NCBI GenBank assembly: GCA_002364535.1
Contig: DEYL01000038.1
Coordinates: forward strand, 1 to 60,943
Length of the DNA: 60,943 bases
Direction: 5' to 3'
Origin: Flavobacteriaceae bacterium UBA3159
GTDB taxonomy: Bacteria > Bacteroidota > Bacteroidia > Flavobacteriales > Flavobacteriaceae
A program made the position numbers and the translations under genes. Positions 35,381 through 42,938 of the stretch are shown here, piece by piece. How positions within the stretch are numbered: the first letter of the stretch is position 1; every line of letters begins with the position of its first letter. The notes beneath the pieces were generated by a model, which did not search any database, was not told the DNA's origin, and saw only the letters and a list, made by a program, of their open reading frames with translations.

Positions 35381-36010
35381 TTATTTTTTTGGCGTAGCCA
35401 CACAGCCACAGTACTTCTTTTCAATTATAAAATTAAGAGAAAAATTGAGGGTTTTATCTGAAATTAAAACTTTTGCGTACCCTTGGGGGTCACCCCATTC
35501 AAAAGGGGCAACGATCAGCTGCTCTGAAAAAATGATTTCTTTCTTTTTCAGAGCTTTATACAAAGCCTCCTTAGCCGTCCAAATTAGGGTAAGTTTTTCA
35601 ATTATTCCCTTACCTTTTAAGGCAAAACTTTCTTTATCATGTAAAAAACGAGTTGCGATGCGCTCAATCTTGGGTCGAAAAATTTCCAAGTCAATTCCCA
35701 AGGATTTGCTCCCCAAAGCGATTCCGGCAAGGTTTTTCGTATGAGAAATGGAAAGCTGCTGACCCGATTCCAAAACAGGAATACCATTGGGGTCGTGATA
35801 CAAAGTCTGTGGGGAAAGCCCGGCTTCCATGAGCAGCCTTCGAGAAGCCATAAACTGTTTTTGATGGGATAAGATCTTTCGGTTTTGGAATCTGATTTCG
35901 TCCGCTTTAGACAGTTTGAGGTTTTTTTTAAGTACTTCCAAAGATTCTTCAATATGCCAGATCAAAATCTGGGTTTTCTCGTCAATATTGACCCTTTGTT
36001 TTAGTGGCAT
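35381..36010 (-). CDS. 4'-phosphopantetheinyl transferase superfamily protein
   Basis: Transfers phosphopantetheine from CoA to a carrier protein. The 209-residue, Sfp-like (two-half) protein has SISHTKNLAGIAL near residue 93, the metal-binding GIDLEIF, and WTAKEALYKALKKKE at about 144-158, all standard for the family. The carrier target (fatty-acid ACP or a secondary-metabolite synthase) is unknown. It is divergent from ahcY and lies 4 nt upstream of the thiamine-binding gene, so it may share the transcript of the thiamine genes. Confidence 0.9.
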   Translation of the reverse strand: MPLKQRVNIDEKTQILIWHIEESLEVLKKNLKLSKADEIRFQNRKILSHQKQFMASRRLLMEAGLSPQTLYHDPNGIPVLESGQQLSISHTKNLAGIALGSKSLGIDLEIFRPKIERIATRFLHDKESFALKGKGIIEKLTLIWTAKEALYKALKKKEIIFSEQLIVAPFEWGDPQGYAKVLISDKTLNFSLNFIIEKKYCGCVATPKK

Positions 36011-36040
36011 TTGATATTGAAATTAAAGTGCGTACTTTTA
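36011..36040 (+). promoter_or_regulatory. Promoter of ahcY
   Basis: TTG at 36011-36013, a 19-nt spacer, then TACTTTTA at 36033-36040 (one mismatch to TAnnTTTG), 27 nt before the ahcY ATG. Confidence 0.5.
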
Positions 36041-36067
36041 CTTAAAATTGACAATAAATATACAACT

Positions 36068-37390
36068 ATGGGAACGAAAACAGCATCTACTTATTTGCCC
36101 TACAAAGTAAAGGACATGTCCTTGGCTGAATTTGGGAGAAGAGAAATTCATTTGGCTGAAGCAGAAATGCCAGGCTTGATGGCTTTGAGAAAAGAATATG
36201 GCGAAAGTCAGCCTCTGAAAGGAGCCCGGATCGCTGGATGTCTTCACATGACCATTCAAACGGCTGTGTTGATCGAAACACTAACTGCTTTAGGAGCCGA
36301 GGTAACTTGGAGTTCTTGTAATATTTTCTCAACCCAAGATCATGCTGCTGCTGCCATTGCCGCTGCAGGAATCCCTGTCTATGCGTGGAAGGGAATGAAT
36401 GAGGAAGAATTTGACTGGTGTATCGAGCAAACCCTATTTTTTGGTGAAGAGCGCGAACCCCTCAATATGATATTGGACGACGGTGGAGATTTGACCAATT
36501 TGGTTTTGGATCACTATCCCGAGTTGGTGAAAAACATCAAAGGTTTGTCTGAAGAAACCACCACAGGTGTTCATCGTCTTTACGAAAGAATGAAAAACGG
36601 AACACTTCCTTTGCCTGCGATCAACGTAAATGACTCTGTAACCAAATCTAAATTTGACAACAAATACGGTTGTAAAGAAAGTGCTGTAGATGCCATCCGA
36701 CGAGCCACTGACGTAATGTTGGCTGGAAAAAGAGTAGTCGTAGCTGGATATGGAGATGTAGGAAAAGGAACTGCCGCCTCTTTTAGAGGTGCAGGAGCGA
36801 TTGTTACCGTTACCGAAATCGATCCCATTTGTGCACTGCAAGCGGCTATGGACGGTTATGAAGTGAAAAAATTATCTAACGTCATCGCTAATGCCGATAT
36901 CGTTATCACCGCTACGGGTAATAAAGATATTTTGAGAAAAGAATACTTTTTGGCGCTTAAAGACAAAGCCATCGTATGTAATATAGGCCACTTTGACAAC
37001 GAAATCGATATGTCATGGCTCAACGATAGTTATGGCCACACCAAGGTGGAGATCAAACCACAAGTTGACCTTTATACGCTTGAGGAAGGAAAGGAATTAA
37101 TCGTTTTGGCAGAAGGCCGATTGGTCAATTTGGGTTGTGCTACAGGTCATCCTAGCTTTGTGATGAGTAATTCCTTTACCAACCAGACCTTGGCACAAAT
37201 CGAGTTGTGGAAGCATTCAGAAAAGTATGAGAACAAGGTTTATATGTTACCCAAGCACTTGGATGAGAAGGTAGCCGCCTTGCATTTGGAGCATTTGGGA
37301 GTGGAGCTGGACGACCTTTCCGAAGATCAAGCGTCCTATATAGGGGTTACGGTCAAAGGGCCTTTCAAACCAGAATATTATCGTTATTAA
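36068..37390 (+). CDS. ahcY: Adenosylhomocysteinase
   Basis: Splits S-adenosylhomocysteine to adenosine and homocysteine, restoring methylation capacity. The 440-residue protein starts MGTKTASTYLPYKVKDMSLA (ATG at 36068; the frame extends to 36011 without conservation). It shows GCLHMTIQTAVLIETL, the NAD fold VVVAGYGDVGKGTAASFRGAGA near residue 220, and the C-terminal NQTLAQIELWKH, FKPEYYRY. It is monocistronic with its own promoter and a strong terminator. Confidence 0.97.
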   Translation: MGTKTASTYLPYKVKDMSLAEFGRREIHLAEAEMPGLMALRKEYGESQPLKGARIAGCLHMTIQTAVLIETLTALGAEVTWSSCNIFSTQDHAAAAIAAAGIPVYAWKGMNEEEFDWCIEQTLFFGEEREPLNMILDDGGDLTNLVLDHYPELVKNIKGLSEETTTGVHRLYERMKNGTLPLPAINVNDSVTKSKFDNKYGCKESAVDAIRRATDVMLAGKRVVVAGYGDVGKGTAASFRGAGAIVTVTEIDPICALQAAMDGYEVKKLSNVIANADIVITATGNKDILRKEYFLALKDKAIVCNIGHFDNEIDMSWLNDSYGHTKVEIKPQVDLYTLEEGKELIVLAEGRLVNLGCATGHPSFVMSNSFTNQTLAQIELWKHSEKYENKVYMLPKHLDEKVAALHLEHLGVELDDLSEDQASYIGVTVKGPFKPEYYRY

Positions 37391-37411
37391 TTGGAGAAAT
37401 TGATGTCCAAC

Positions 37412-37439
37412 AAAAAACCCGCCAATTAGCGGGTTTTTT
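37412..37439 (+). terminator. Bidirectional terminator between ahcY and rpmA
   Basis: An 11-bp stem AAAAAACCCGC/GCGGGTTTTTT with a 6-nt loop. It has an A-run on one side and a T-run on the other, so it can stop both ahcY and the convergent rplU-rpmA transcript. Confidence 0.9.
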
Positions 37440-37457
37440 AATGAATTCAAGTTTCGA

Positions 37458-37718
37458 TTAAGCTTCAAAAGGCACAATAGAAACATATGATTTGTTGTCT
37501 CTCTTTTTGGTAAATTTCACCAATCCATCCACTTTGGCGTGAAGGGTGTGGTCTTTACCGAGGTAAACATTTTCTCCGGGATTGTGAGCCGTTCCACGCT
37601 GACGAAGGATTATGTTACCTGCTCTGGCAGCTTGACCACCAAAAATCTTTACACCCAAGCGTTTCGATTCTGATTCTCTTCCGTTTTTGGAACTCCCTAC
37701 TCCTTTTTTATGTGCCAT
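37458..37718 (-). CDS. rpmA: 50S ribosomal protein L27
   Basis: Large-subunit protein L27 (bL27), 86 residues. The sequence MAHKKGVGSSKNGRESESKR and IILRQRGTAHNPGENVYLGKDHTLHAKVDG is diagnostic. The N-terminus starts without the cleavable leader seen in Firmicutes. It follows rplU by 24 nt, the universal rplU-rpmA order. Confidence 0.97.
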   Translation of the reverse strand: MAHKKGVGSSKNGRESESKRLGVKIFGGQAARAGNIILRQRGTAHNPGENVYLGKDHTLHAKVDGLVKFTKKRDNKSYVSIVPFEA

Positions 37719-37742
37719 TTTGTTATTTTTTTAGGGTGATTT

Positions 37743-38321
37743 TTAATTGTTTAAAGCGGCAATTAATTTTGCCTTTTTCAAGCTAGTATATCCGCTGATT
37801 CCTTTGACCTTGGCAGCAGCTTTCAGCTCAGCCACGGTCATTTTAGAATAATCGACCTTAGCCTCTTTTGCAGGTGCTTTTTTGGCCGGTGCTGCTTTAG
37901 CAGCTTTGGGTTTGTCCTCCGCTTTGGCAGGTGCTTTTTTGGCAGCTGCGGCTTTAGCGCGAGCTGGTGCTTTTTCAGCTTTGGGTTTTGCAGCAGCAGG
38001 TTTGGCACCTGAGGCTACAATTTTTTCTACCATCAATTCCGTTAGGGCCTGACGATGTCCGTTTTTGACACGGTATCCTTTACGTCGTTTTTTCTTAAAA
38101 ACGATCACCTTGTCACCTTTGAGGTGACCTACGACTTTCGCCTCTACGGCTGCGCCGCTTATAGCCGGGGCGCCAACAGTTACTTTTTTTCCATCGTCAA
38201 GCAAATAGACTTTATCAAAGGAAACTTTGCTTCCCTCTTTCTCTTGCAAACGATGTACAAAAAGCTTTTGGTCTTTCGCAACTTTAAATTGCTGCCCTGC
38301 TATCTCTACAATTGCGTACAT
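37743..38321 (-). CDS. rplU: 50S ribosomal protein L21 with long C-terminal extension
   Basis: Large-subunit protein L21 (bL21), 192 residues where the usual length is about 103. The core spans about 1-105 (MYAIVEIAGQQFKVAKDQKL, YRVKNGHRQALTELMVEKI). It is followed by an Ala/Lys/Pro-rich linker (about 108-158) and a small helix-extended-helix (SAP/HeH/Rho-N-like) end: MTVAELKAAAKVKGISGYTS. Similar tails are known on L21 of other Bacteroidota. The tail may bind nucleic acid; this is inference. A good promoter lies 20 nt upstream. Confidence 0.95.
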   Translation of the reverse strand: MYAIVEIAGQQFKVAKDQKLFVHRLQEKEGSKVSFDKVYLLDDGKKVTVGAPAISGAAVEAKVVGHLKGDKVIVFKKKRRKGYRVKNGHRQALTELMVEKIVASGAKPAAAKPKAEKAPARAKAAAAKKAPAKAEDKPKAAKAAPAKKAPAKEAKVDYSKMTVAELKAAAKVKGISGYTSLKKAKLIAALNN

Positions 38322-38340
38322 TGTTTATAATTTTGGATTG

Positions 38341-38370
38341 CAAAGATAGTTATTTTGACTTCAAAAACAA
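38341..38370 (-). promoter_or_regulatory. Promoter of rplU-rpmA
   Basis: The minus strand has TTG (38370-38368), a 19-nt spacer and a perfect TAnnTTTG (TATCTTTG, 38348-38341), 19 nt before the rplU ATG. Confidence 0.65.
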
Positions 38371-38478
38371 GTTTGAAAATCTAATTTAGCGCATCAAATC
38401 GGGCCTAATCAAGGACTTGGTACAAATCTGTTCGATCCAAAGGAGGGTCTGGGGTGTAAATGATAATTTCTTGTCATT

Positions 38479-39483
38479 TTAGGGCAGTGCCTTAAAATGT
38501 TTTAAATACCAGTATACGGTTTTGTCAATTCCGATTTCGAAATCGGTTTGGGGTTCCCAGTTTAGTTCTTTTTTGATTTTGGAAGCGTCGATGGCATAGC
38601 GAAAATCGTGTCCCAAACGGTCGGTGACATGTTTAATTAACTTGAGGGAGTAGCCTTGAGGTCGGCCCAGGTAGTTATCGGCAATGGCGATGAGTTGGTG
38701 TACAATATCTAAGTTTTTGATCTCATTGTTCCCACCGATATTGTAGGTTTCTCCCAATTTGCCTTTTTGGAAAATCAAATCAATGGCTTTAACATGGTCC
38801 TCGACATAGAGCCAATCTCTTACGTTTTGTCCATCACCATAAACGGGCAGTGGCTTTTCCTGAATGATATTTTGGATGAATAAGGGAATGAGCTTTTCGG
38901 GATATTGATCGGGGCCATAGTTGTTGGAACAGTTGGACAGTACAACGGGCAGTCCGTAGGTGTGGAAATAGGCTCTTACAAAGTGATCTGAGGCGGCTTT
39001 TGAGGAAGAATAGGGTGATTGGGGATCATAGGCGGTGGATTCGAGAAATTTCCCTTCTGCGCCCAAGCTGCCATATACCTCATCAGTGGAAATATGATAA
39101 AAAAGTTTGCCTTCAAAATTTCCCTCCCAAGCCCTTCGGGCAGTTTCCATGAGGGTGAGGGTACCCATGACATTGGTTTGGGCAAAATTCAAGGGGTTTT
39201 TGATCGATTGATCTACATGCGATTCTGCGGCAAGGTGGATGACCCCATCAAAGTCGTATTGCGTAAAAAGGTTTTTAACGACTGCCGTATCAATGATGTT
39301 GCCATGAATAAATTTATAATGGGGTTGGGATGCTATGTCCTTTAATTTTGCAGTATCCCCAGCATAAGTCAGGGCATCGAGATTGACGAATTGGGTGTCT
39401 GGATATTGATTAACCAAACTGCGAACCAAATGTGATCCAATGAATCCAGCTCCTCCTGTGATTAAAATTGATTTTTTGTTCAT
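38479..39483 (-). CDS. rfbB: dTDP-glucose 4,6-dehydratase
   Basis: Second step of dTDP-L-rhamnose synthesis: it removes water from dTDP-glucose. The 334-residue SDR-type protein has GGAGFIGSHL at about 9-18, HLAAESHVDQSI, YSSSKAASDHFVRAY (catalytic Tyr-Lys) and CSNNYGPDQYPEKLIP, all diagnostic of RmlB. The ATG at 39483 overlaps the rfbD stop by 4 nt (ATGA); the upstream start in the same frame is rejected. It is the last gene of the polysaccharide locus; the rplU transcript begins 110 bp further on. Confidence 0.96.
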   Translation of the reverse strand: MNKKSILITGGAGFIGSHLVRSLVNQYPDTQFVNLDALTYAGDTAKLKDIASQPHYKFIHGNIIDTAVVKNLFTQYDFDGVIHLAAESHVDQSIKNPLNFAQTNVMGTLTLMETARRAWEGNFEGKLFYHISTDEVYGSLGAEGKFLESTAYDPQSPYSSSKAASDHFVRAYFHTYGLPVVLSNCSNNYGPDQYPEKLIPLFIQNIIQEKPLPVYGDGQNVRDWLYVEDHVKAIDLIFQKGKLGETYNIGGNNEIKNLDIVHQLIAIADNYLGRPQGYSLKLIKHVTDRLGHDFRYAIDASKIKKELNWEPQTDFEIGIDKTVYWYLKHFKALP

Positions 39484-40340
39484 CCTATTTTTTTTAGGCA
39501 ATCTTTTAGTGCCGATTCCCAAACTTGTGGGTTTAAGTTAAATTCCTTTTTTATTTTCTCACAGCCTAATACCGAATATTTTGGCCTTTTGGCTTTGGTG
39601 GGATAATTGGCAGTGTCCACCACACGAATTTGACAAGGAGTGTTGATCTGTTGTTGAATTGCAAGCGCTAATCCATACCAAGTAGTATGCCCACTGTTGG
39701 TATAATGATAGACCTTGACCCCGTCGAATACGGGCTTTTGTTCCAGAACTTTGAGGGTTGCTGCGGCCAGGTCTATGGCATAAGTTGGGCTCCCTGTTTG
39801 ATCGGCAACCACATTGATTTCGTCTTTGTTTTGCAATAAGGAAAAAATGGTTTTGACGAAGTTTTTGCCGTAAGGGCTAAATAACCACGAAGTGCGAATG
39901 ATCCATCCATCGATTCCGGCCGCTAGTATTACGGCCTCTCCTTCGGCTTTCGTCTTGCCGTAAACCCCCAAAGGGCTAAGGGTATCGTCCTCACCATAAG
40001 GACTATGGGCAGATCCATCAAAGACATAATCGGTGGAAAAATGGATGAGCTTAAAACCAAAGATTTTGGACAATTGACAGAGGGAATCGACGGCTACAGC
40101 ATTGAGCTGTTGGGCCATTTTGGGTTCGTCCTCCGCCTGATCCACTGCGGTATATGCGGCACAATTGATCACTATATCTGTTGGAGTTGTTTTGAAATAT
40201 CGCTCCAGTTGGGCCTGATCCAAAAGGTTGAATTCCGGAAGGTCTTTAAAAAAGAACTCAAAATGGGGGAAGTGCGGGGCCCAATATTGAAAAGATTGCC
40301 CCAATTGACCTTTCGCTCCTATCACCAAAACCTTAGTCAT
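39480..40340 (-). CDS. rfbD: dTDP-4-dehydrorhamnose reductase
   Basis: Last step of dTDP-L-rhamnose synthesis. The 286-residue protein starts MTKVLVIGAKGQLGQSF, with the GxxGxxG NADPH motif. It has INCAAYTAVDQAEDEP, HFSTDYVFDGSAHSPYGE and YGKTKAEGE, typical of RmlD. The open frame upstream of 40340 lies inside rfbC and is a shadow. It overlaps rfbC by 8 nt and rfbB by 4 nt. Confidence 0.95.
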   Translation of the reverse strand: MTKVLVIGAKGQLGQSFQYWAPHFPHFEFFFKDLPEFNLLDQAQLERYFKTTPTDIVINCAAYTAVDQAEDEPKMAQQLNAVAVDSLCQLSKIFGFKLIHFSTDYVFDGSAHSPYGEDDTLSPLGVYGKTKAEGEAVILAAGIDGWIIRTSWLFSPYGKNFVKTIFSLLQNKDEINVVADQTGSPTYAIDLAAATLKVLEQKPVFDGVKVYHYTNSGHTTWYGLALAIQQQINTPCQIRVVDTANYPTKAKRPKYSVLGCEKIKKEFNLNPQVWESALKDCLKKIG

Positions 40341-40905
40341 AGCTTGGTGTATTGAAGTCGAAATGACGTGCTGCCTCAAAAGTGGGATGCTGAAGATCCT
40401 TCGGAGAGAGCTTTTGGTGTTGATTGGGGATTTGCCAATCGATGGCCAATTGAGGATCATCGAAAGCAATACTGGCCTCTGAAGCTTTATTATAATAATG
40501 GTCAACTTTATAGGCCAAAAGGCTCGTTTCACTCAAACAGGCATAGCCGTGGGCAAAACCACGGGGAATAAAAAGCTGTTTTTGGTTTTCAGCACTCAAT
40601 TCAACCGCCAGATGCTCACCAAAGTGGGGAGAACCCTTGCGGATGTCCACCACCACGTCTACCACACTTCCTTGCAATACAGAAACCAATTTGGATTGGG
40701 CGTGGGGTGGCATTTGATAATGCAAGCCTCTGATGACTCCATAAGAGGATTCGGATAAATTATCCTGACAGAAGTCGAGGGTATGGCCTACCGCATCTTC
40801 CAACAGATCTTTTCGAAAGCTTTCCTTGAACCAACCTCTTTCGTCCTCAAATTTTTTGGGTTGTATCAATAAAACTTCGGGAAGTGCTGAAAGAATAATG
40901 GTCAT
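40333..40905 (-). CDS. rfbC: dTDP-4-dehydrorhamnose 3,5-epimerase
   Basis: Third step of dTDP-L-rhamnose synthesis; cupin-fold epimerase of 190 residues. Motifs: EDERGWFKESFRKD, GVIRGLHYQMPPHAQSKLV (catalytic His) and FIPRGFAHGYACLSE. The ATG at 40905 gives the usual short N-terminus and a 7-nt gap to rfbA. An upstream ATG at 40929 would overlap rfbA. Confidence 0.95.
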   Translation of the reverse strand: MTIILSALPEVLLIQPKKFEDERGWFKESFRKDLLEDAVGHTLDFCQDNLSESSYGVIRGLHYQMPPHAQSKLVSVLQGSVVDVVVDIRKGSPHFGEHLAVELSAENQKQLFIPRGFAHGYACLSETSLLAYKVDHYYNKASEASIAFDDPQLAIDWQIPNQHQKLSPKDLQHPTFEAARHFDFNTPSYD

Positions 40906-40912
40906 CTTTGAC

Positions 40913-41779
40913 TTATTTTTGATAGCCATCCAAGAGGTATTGACCGTATTCGGTTTGGGATAAGTTTCGCGCCAAAATTAGGAGTTGATCGTGACTGATC
41001 CATCCCTTTTCAAAGGCGATCTCTTCCAGACAGGCGACTTTGAGTCCCTGACGTTTTTCGACGGTATGGATGAATTGTCCTGCCTGTATAAGGGATTCGT
41101 GGGTTCCTGTATCGAGCCATGCAAAACCCCTGCCCAATATTTTTACTTGTAGTTTCCCGCTTTCGATAAAAGCTTGGTTGACAGAAGTGATCTCCAACTC
41201 ACCGCGGGAACTGGGTTTTACCTTCTTTGCAATATTCACTACTTCATTGGGATAAAAATACAATCCCACCACGGCTTTGTCGCTTTTGGGGTGTTGGGGT
41301 TTTTCTTCAATGGACAGAGCTTTGCCGGTTTGGTCAAATTCAATTACACCATAGCGTTGTGGATCTTTGACGGTATAGCCGAAAACTGTGGCTTGATGGG
41401 ATTGGCGAACCGCTTCTTCCATCAAAACATTCAGTCCCTCGCCATAGAAAATGTTATCTCCCAATACAAAACAAACAGGGTCTTGGCCAATAAATTCCTC
41501 CCCGATCAGAAAGGCTTCTGCCAGTCCATTGGGGGCTTTTTGTTCTGCATATTGGATTTGTATCCCAAATTGGCTTCCGTCTTCCAAAAGGCGTTGATAG
41601 GCTGGTAAATCGGAAGGAGTGCTAATGAGTAAAACCTCCTTGATCCCCGCCAACATTAAAACCGATAGCGGATAATAGACCATGGGTTTGTCATAGACAG
41701 GTAACAACTGCTTGGAAACCCCCTTGGTTACAGGGTACAATCGGGTTCCGGAACCACCAGCGAGAAGGATGCCTTTCAT
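40913..41779 (-). CDS. rfbA: Glucose-1-phosphate thymidylyltransferase
   Basis: First step of dTDP-L-rhamnose synthesis: dTTP plus glucose-1-phosphate gives dTDP-glucose. The 288-residue nucleotidyltransferase begins MKGILLAGGSGTRLYPVTKG with the GGxGTRL signature. It has KPMVYYPLSVLMLAGI, FVLGDNIFYG and GFAWLDTGTHESL. First in the order rfbA-C-D-B. G+C of these four genes is core-like, in contrast to the genes upstream. Confidence 0.96.
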   Translation of the reverse strand: MKGILLAGGSGTRLYPVTKGVSKQLLPVYDKPMVYYPLSVLMLAGIKEVLLISTPSDLPAYQRLLEDGSQFGIQIQYAEQKAPNGLAEAFLIGEEFIGQDPVCFVLGDNIFYGEGLNVLMEEAVRQSHQATVFGYTVKDPQRYGVIEFDQTGKALSIEEKPQHPKSDKAVVGLYFYPNEVVNIAKKVKPSSRGELEITSVNQAFIESGKLQVKILGRGFAWLDTGTHESLIQAGQFIHTVEKRQGLKVACLEEIAFEKGWISHDQLLILARNLSQTEYGQYLLDGYQK

Positions 41780-41816
41780 GGGTTGTTTTTTGCTAAGATA
41801 ATGAGATTGTAAAAAC

Positions 41817-42938
41817 TTATGATTTTAATACTTTTTCGTAAAGCTCAAAATTTTGGTTGACAACTTTGTCTAATGTGAACTCTTTCTCAAACAGCTTTCT
41901 TGAGTTTTTACCCATTTTAATCCTTAATTGTTTATTATAAATAAGTAATCCTAACTTTTTAGCCAACATCTCAATGTTTCCTGGGGGAACTTTAAAACCA
42001 TTGTATTCTTCTATAACCGTATCGTCACATCCGGGTGCGTTGGTGGTTACAACAGGCCGTCCGATGGCCATTGCTTCAATTGTGGATTTTGGGAGTCCTT
42101 CTCTGTAGGAAGGAAGACAATAAATATGGCTTTCTGCTATGGCAGTCTTGATTTCTTTAGAAAATCCTTTCCATTCAATCAATCCCTCAATAAGCTGACT
42201 CTTGAGCAATTCTTCATTGATATGGGCAGGATTTTCTGGATCGATTTTTCCGTAGAGTTTGAGTACTACTTGTTTTTTGATTTCGGGACTTAATCGCTTT
42301 ACGGCTTGGATTAAATCTAGAACACCTTTGTCTTTGAGAATTCTACCTGTAAACAGTATGGTAATTTTTTTATTTTCAGGTTCAGGGATCAATTGGTATC
42401 CATTGTGATCTACCCCAGAGCCCTTAATCAATGTGTGATTTTCCAGCAAACCCATTTTTTTAAATAACTCTAAATCGACTTCGTTTTGAAAAATGAAATG
42501 GGTGTCTTTTTTTTTGATGATCAACCGTAGAAGAGGGTTGATGACCATTTTTGTCAATGATATTCTGTCTTTGGTATAAAGGTAGCCTAGTCCTGTGACG
42601 GCATTAACGATTTTGATTTTATTATTAAAAAAAAAAGTCGAAAGTGTTCCAAATAGATAAAATTTTAGTGTGATTTGGTGAATAATATTGGGTTGATACT
42701 TTTTGTAAATTTTGATTAATGATAAGATCAATCTTAGGTTTGATAAAATAGATTTTGACGACCGATTTACCTCTACTTGAATGGGTTGAATACCTTTGTC
42801 AACCCATAGAGAGGTGTCTAAATGGGTAAAATCTGAAAGCAAAAAAACCTGATACCCAGATTTAATTGCATTGTCTGCCAAACTTGCCCTGTGGGACAAA
42901 AAAAACTCCGGGTCGTTAATGGCGTAAATGAGTTTCAT
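41817..42938 (-). CDS. Glycosyltransferase family 4
   Basis: Cytoplasmic sugar transferase of 373 residues with the GT-B fold. The C-terminal GT1/GT4 domain has LFTGRILKDKGVLDLI (about 192-207) and the EX7E-type motif SYREGLPKSTIEAMAIGRPVV. The N-terminus is of the PglA-like kind (INDPEFFLSHRASLADNA). It starts in the asnB stop codon (ATGA overlap). Substrate unknown; a UDP-HexNAc or uronic acid is possible given the nearby dehydrogenase and epimerase. Confidence 0.88.
   Translation of the reverse strand: MKLIYAINDPEFFLSHRASLADNAIKSGYQVFLLSDFTHLDTSLWVDKGIQPIQVEVNRSSKSILSNLRLILSLIKIYKKYQPNIIHQITLKFYLFGTLSTFFFNNKIKIVNAVTGLGYLYTKDRISLTKMVINPLLRLIIKKKDTHFIFQNEVDLELFKKMGLLENHTLIKGSGVDHNGYQLIPEPENKKITILFTGRILKDKGVLDLIQAVKRLSPEIKKQVVLKLYGKIDPENPAHINEELLKSQLIEGLIEWKGFSKEIKTAIAESHIYCLPSYREGLPKSTIEAMAIGRPVVTTNAPGCDDTVIEEYNGFKVPPGNIEMLAKKLGLLIYNKQLRIKMGKNSRKLFEKEFTLDKVVNQNFELYEKVLKS

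Noticed and set aside
37912..38010. Low-complexity Ala/Lys stretch in rplU as a possible DNA repeat element
   Set aside because: It is in frame in the L21 tail and explained by the protein repeat; not a mobile or CRISPR-like repeat.
38440..38478. Hairpin AAATGA/TCATTT after rfbB as a terminator
   Set aside because: The stem is only 6 bp, the loop is long and no T-run follows on the minus strand.
39484..39522. Upstream extension of rfbB
   Set aside because: The extra 13 residues lie in the rfbD coding region and are not RmlB-like; the ATG at 39483 overlaps the rfbD stop in the usual coupled way.
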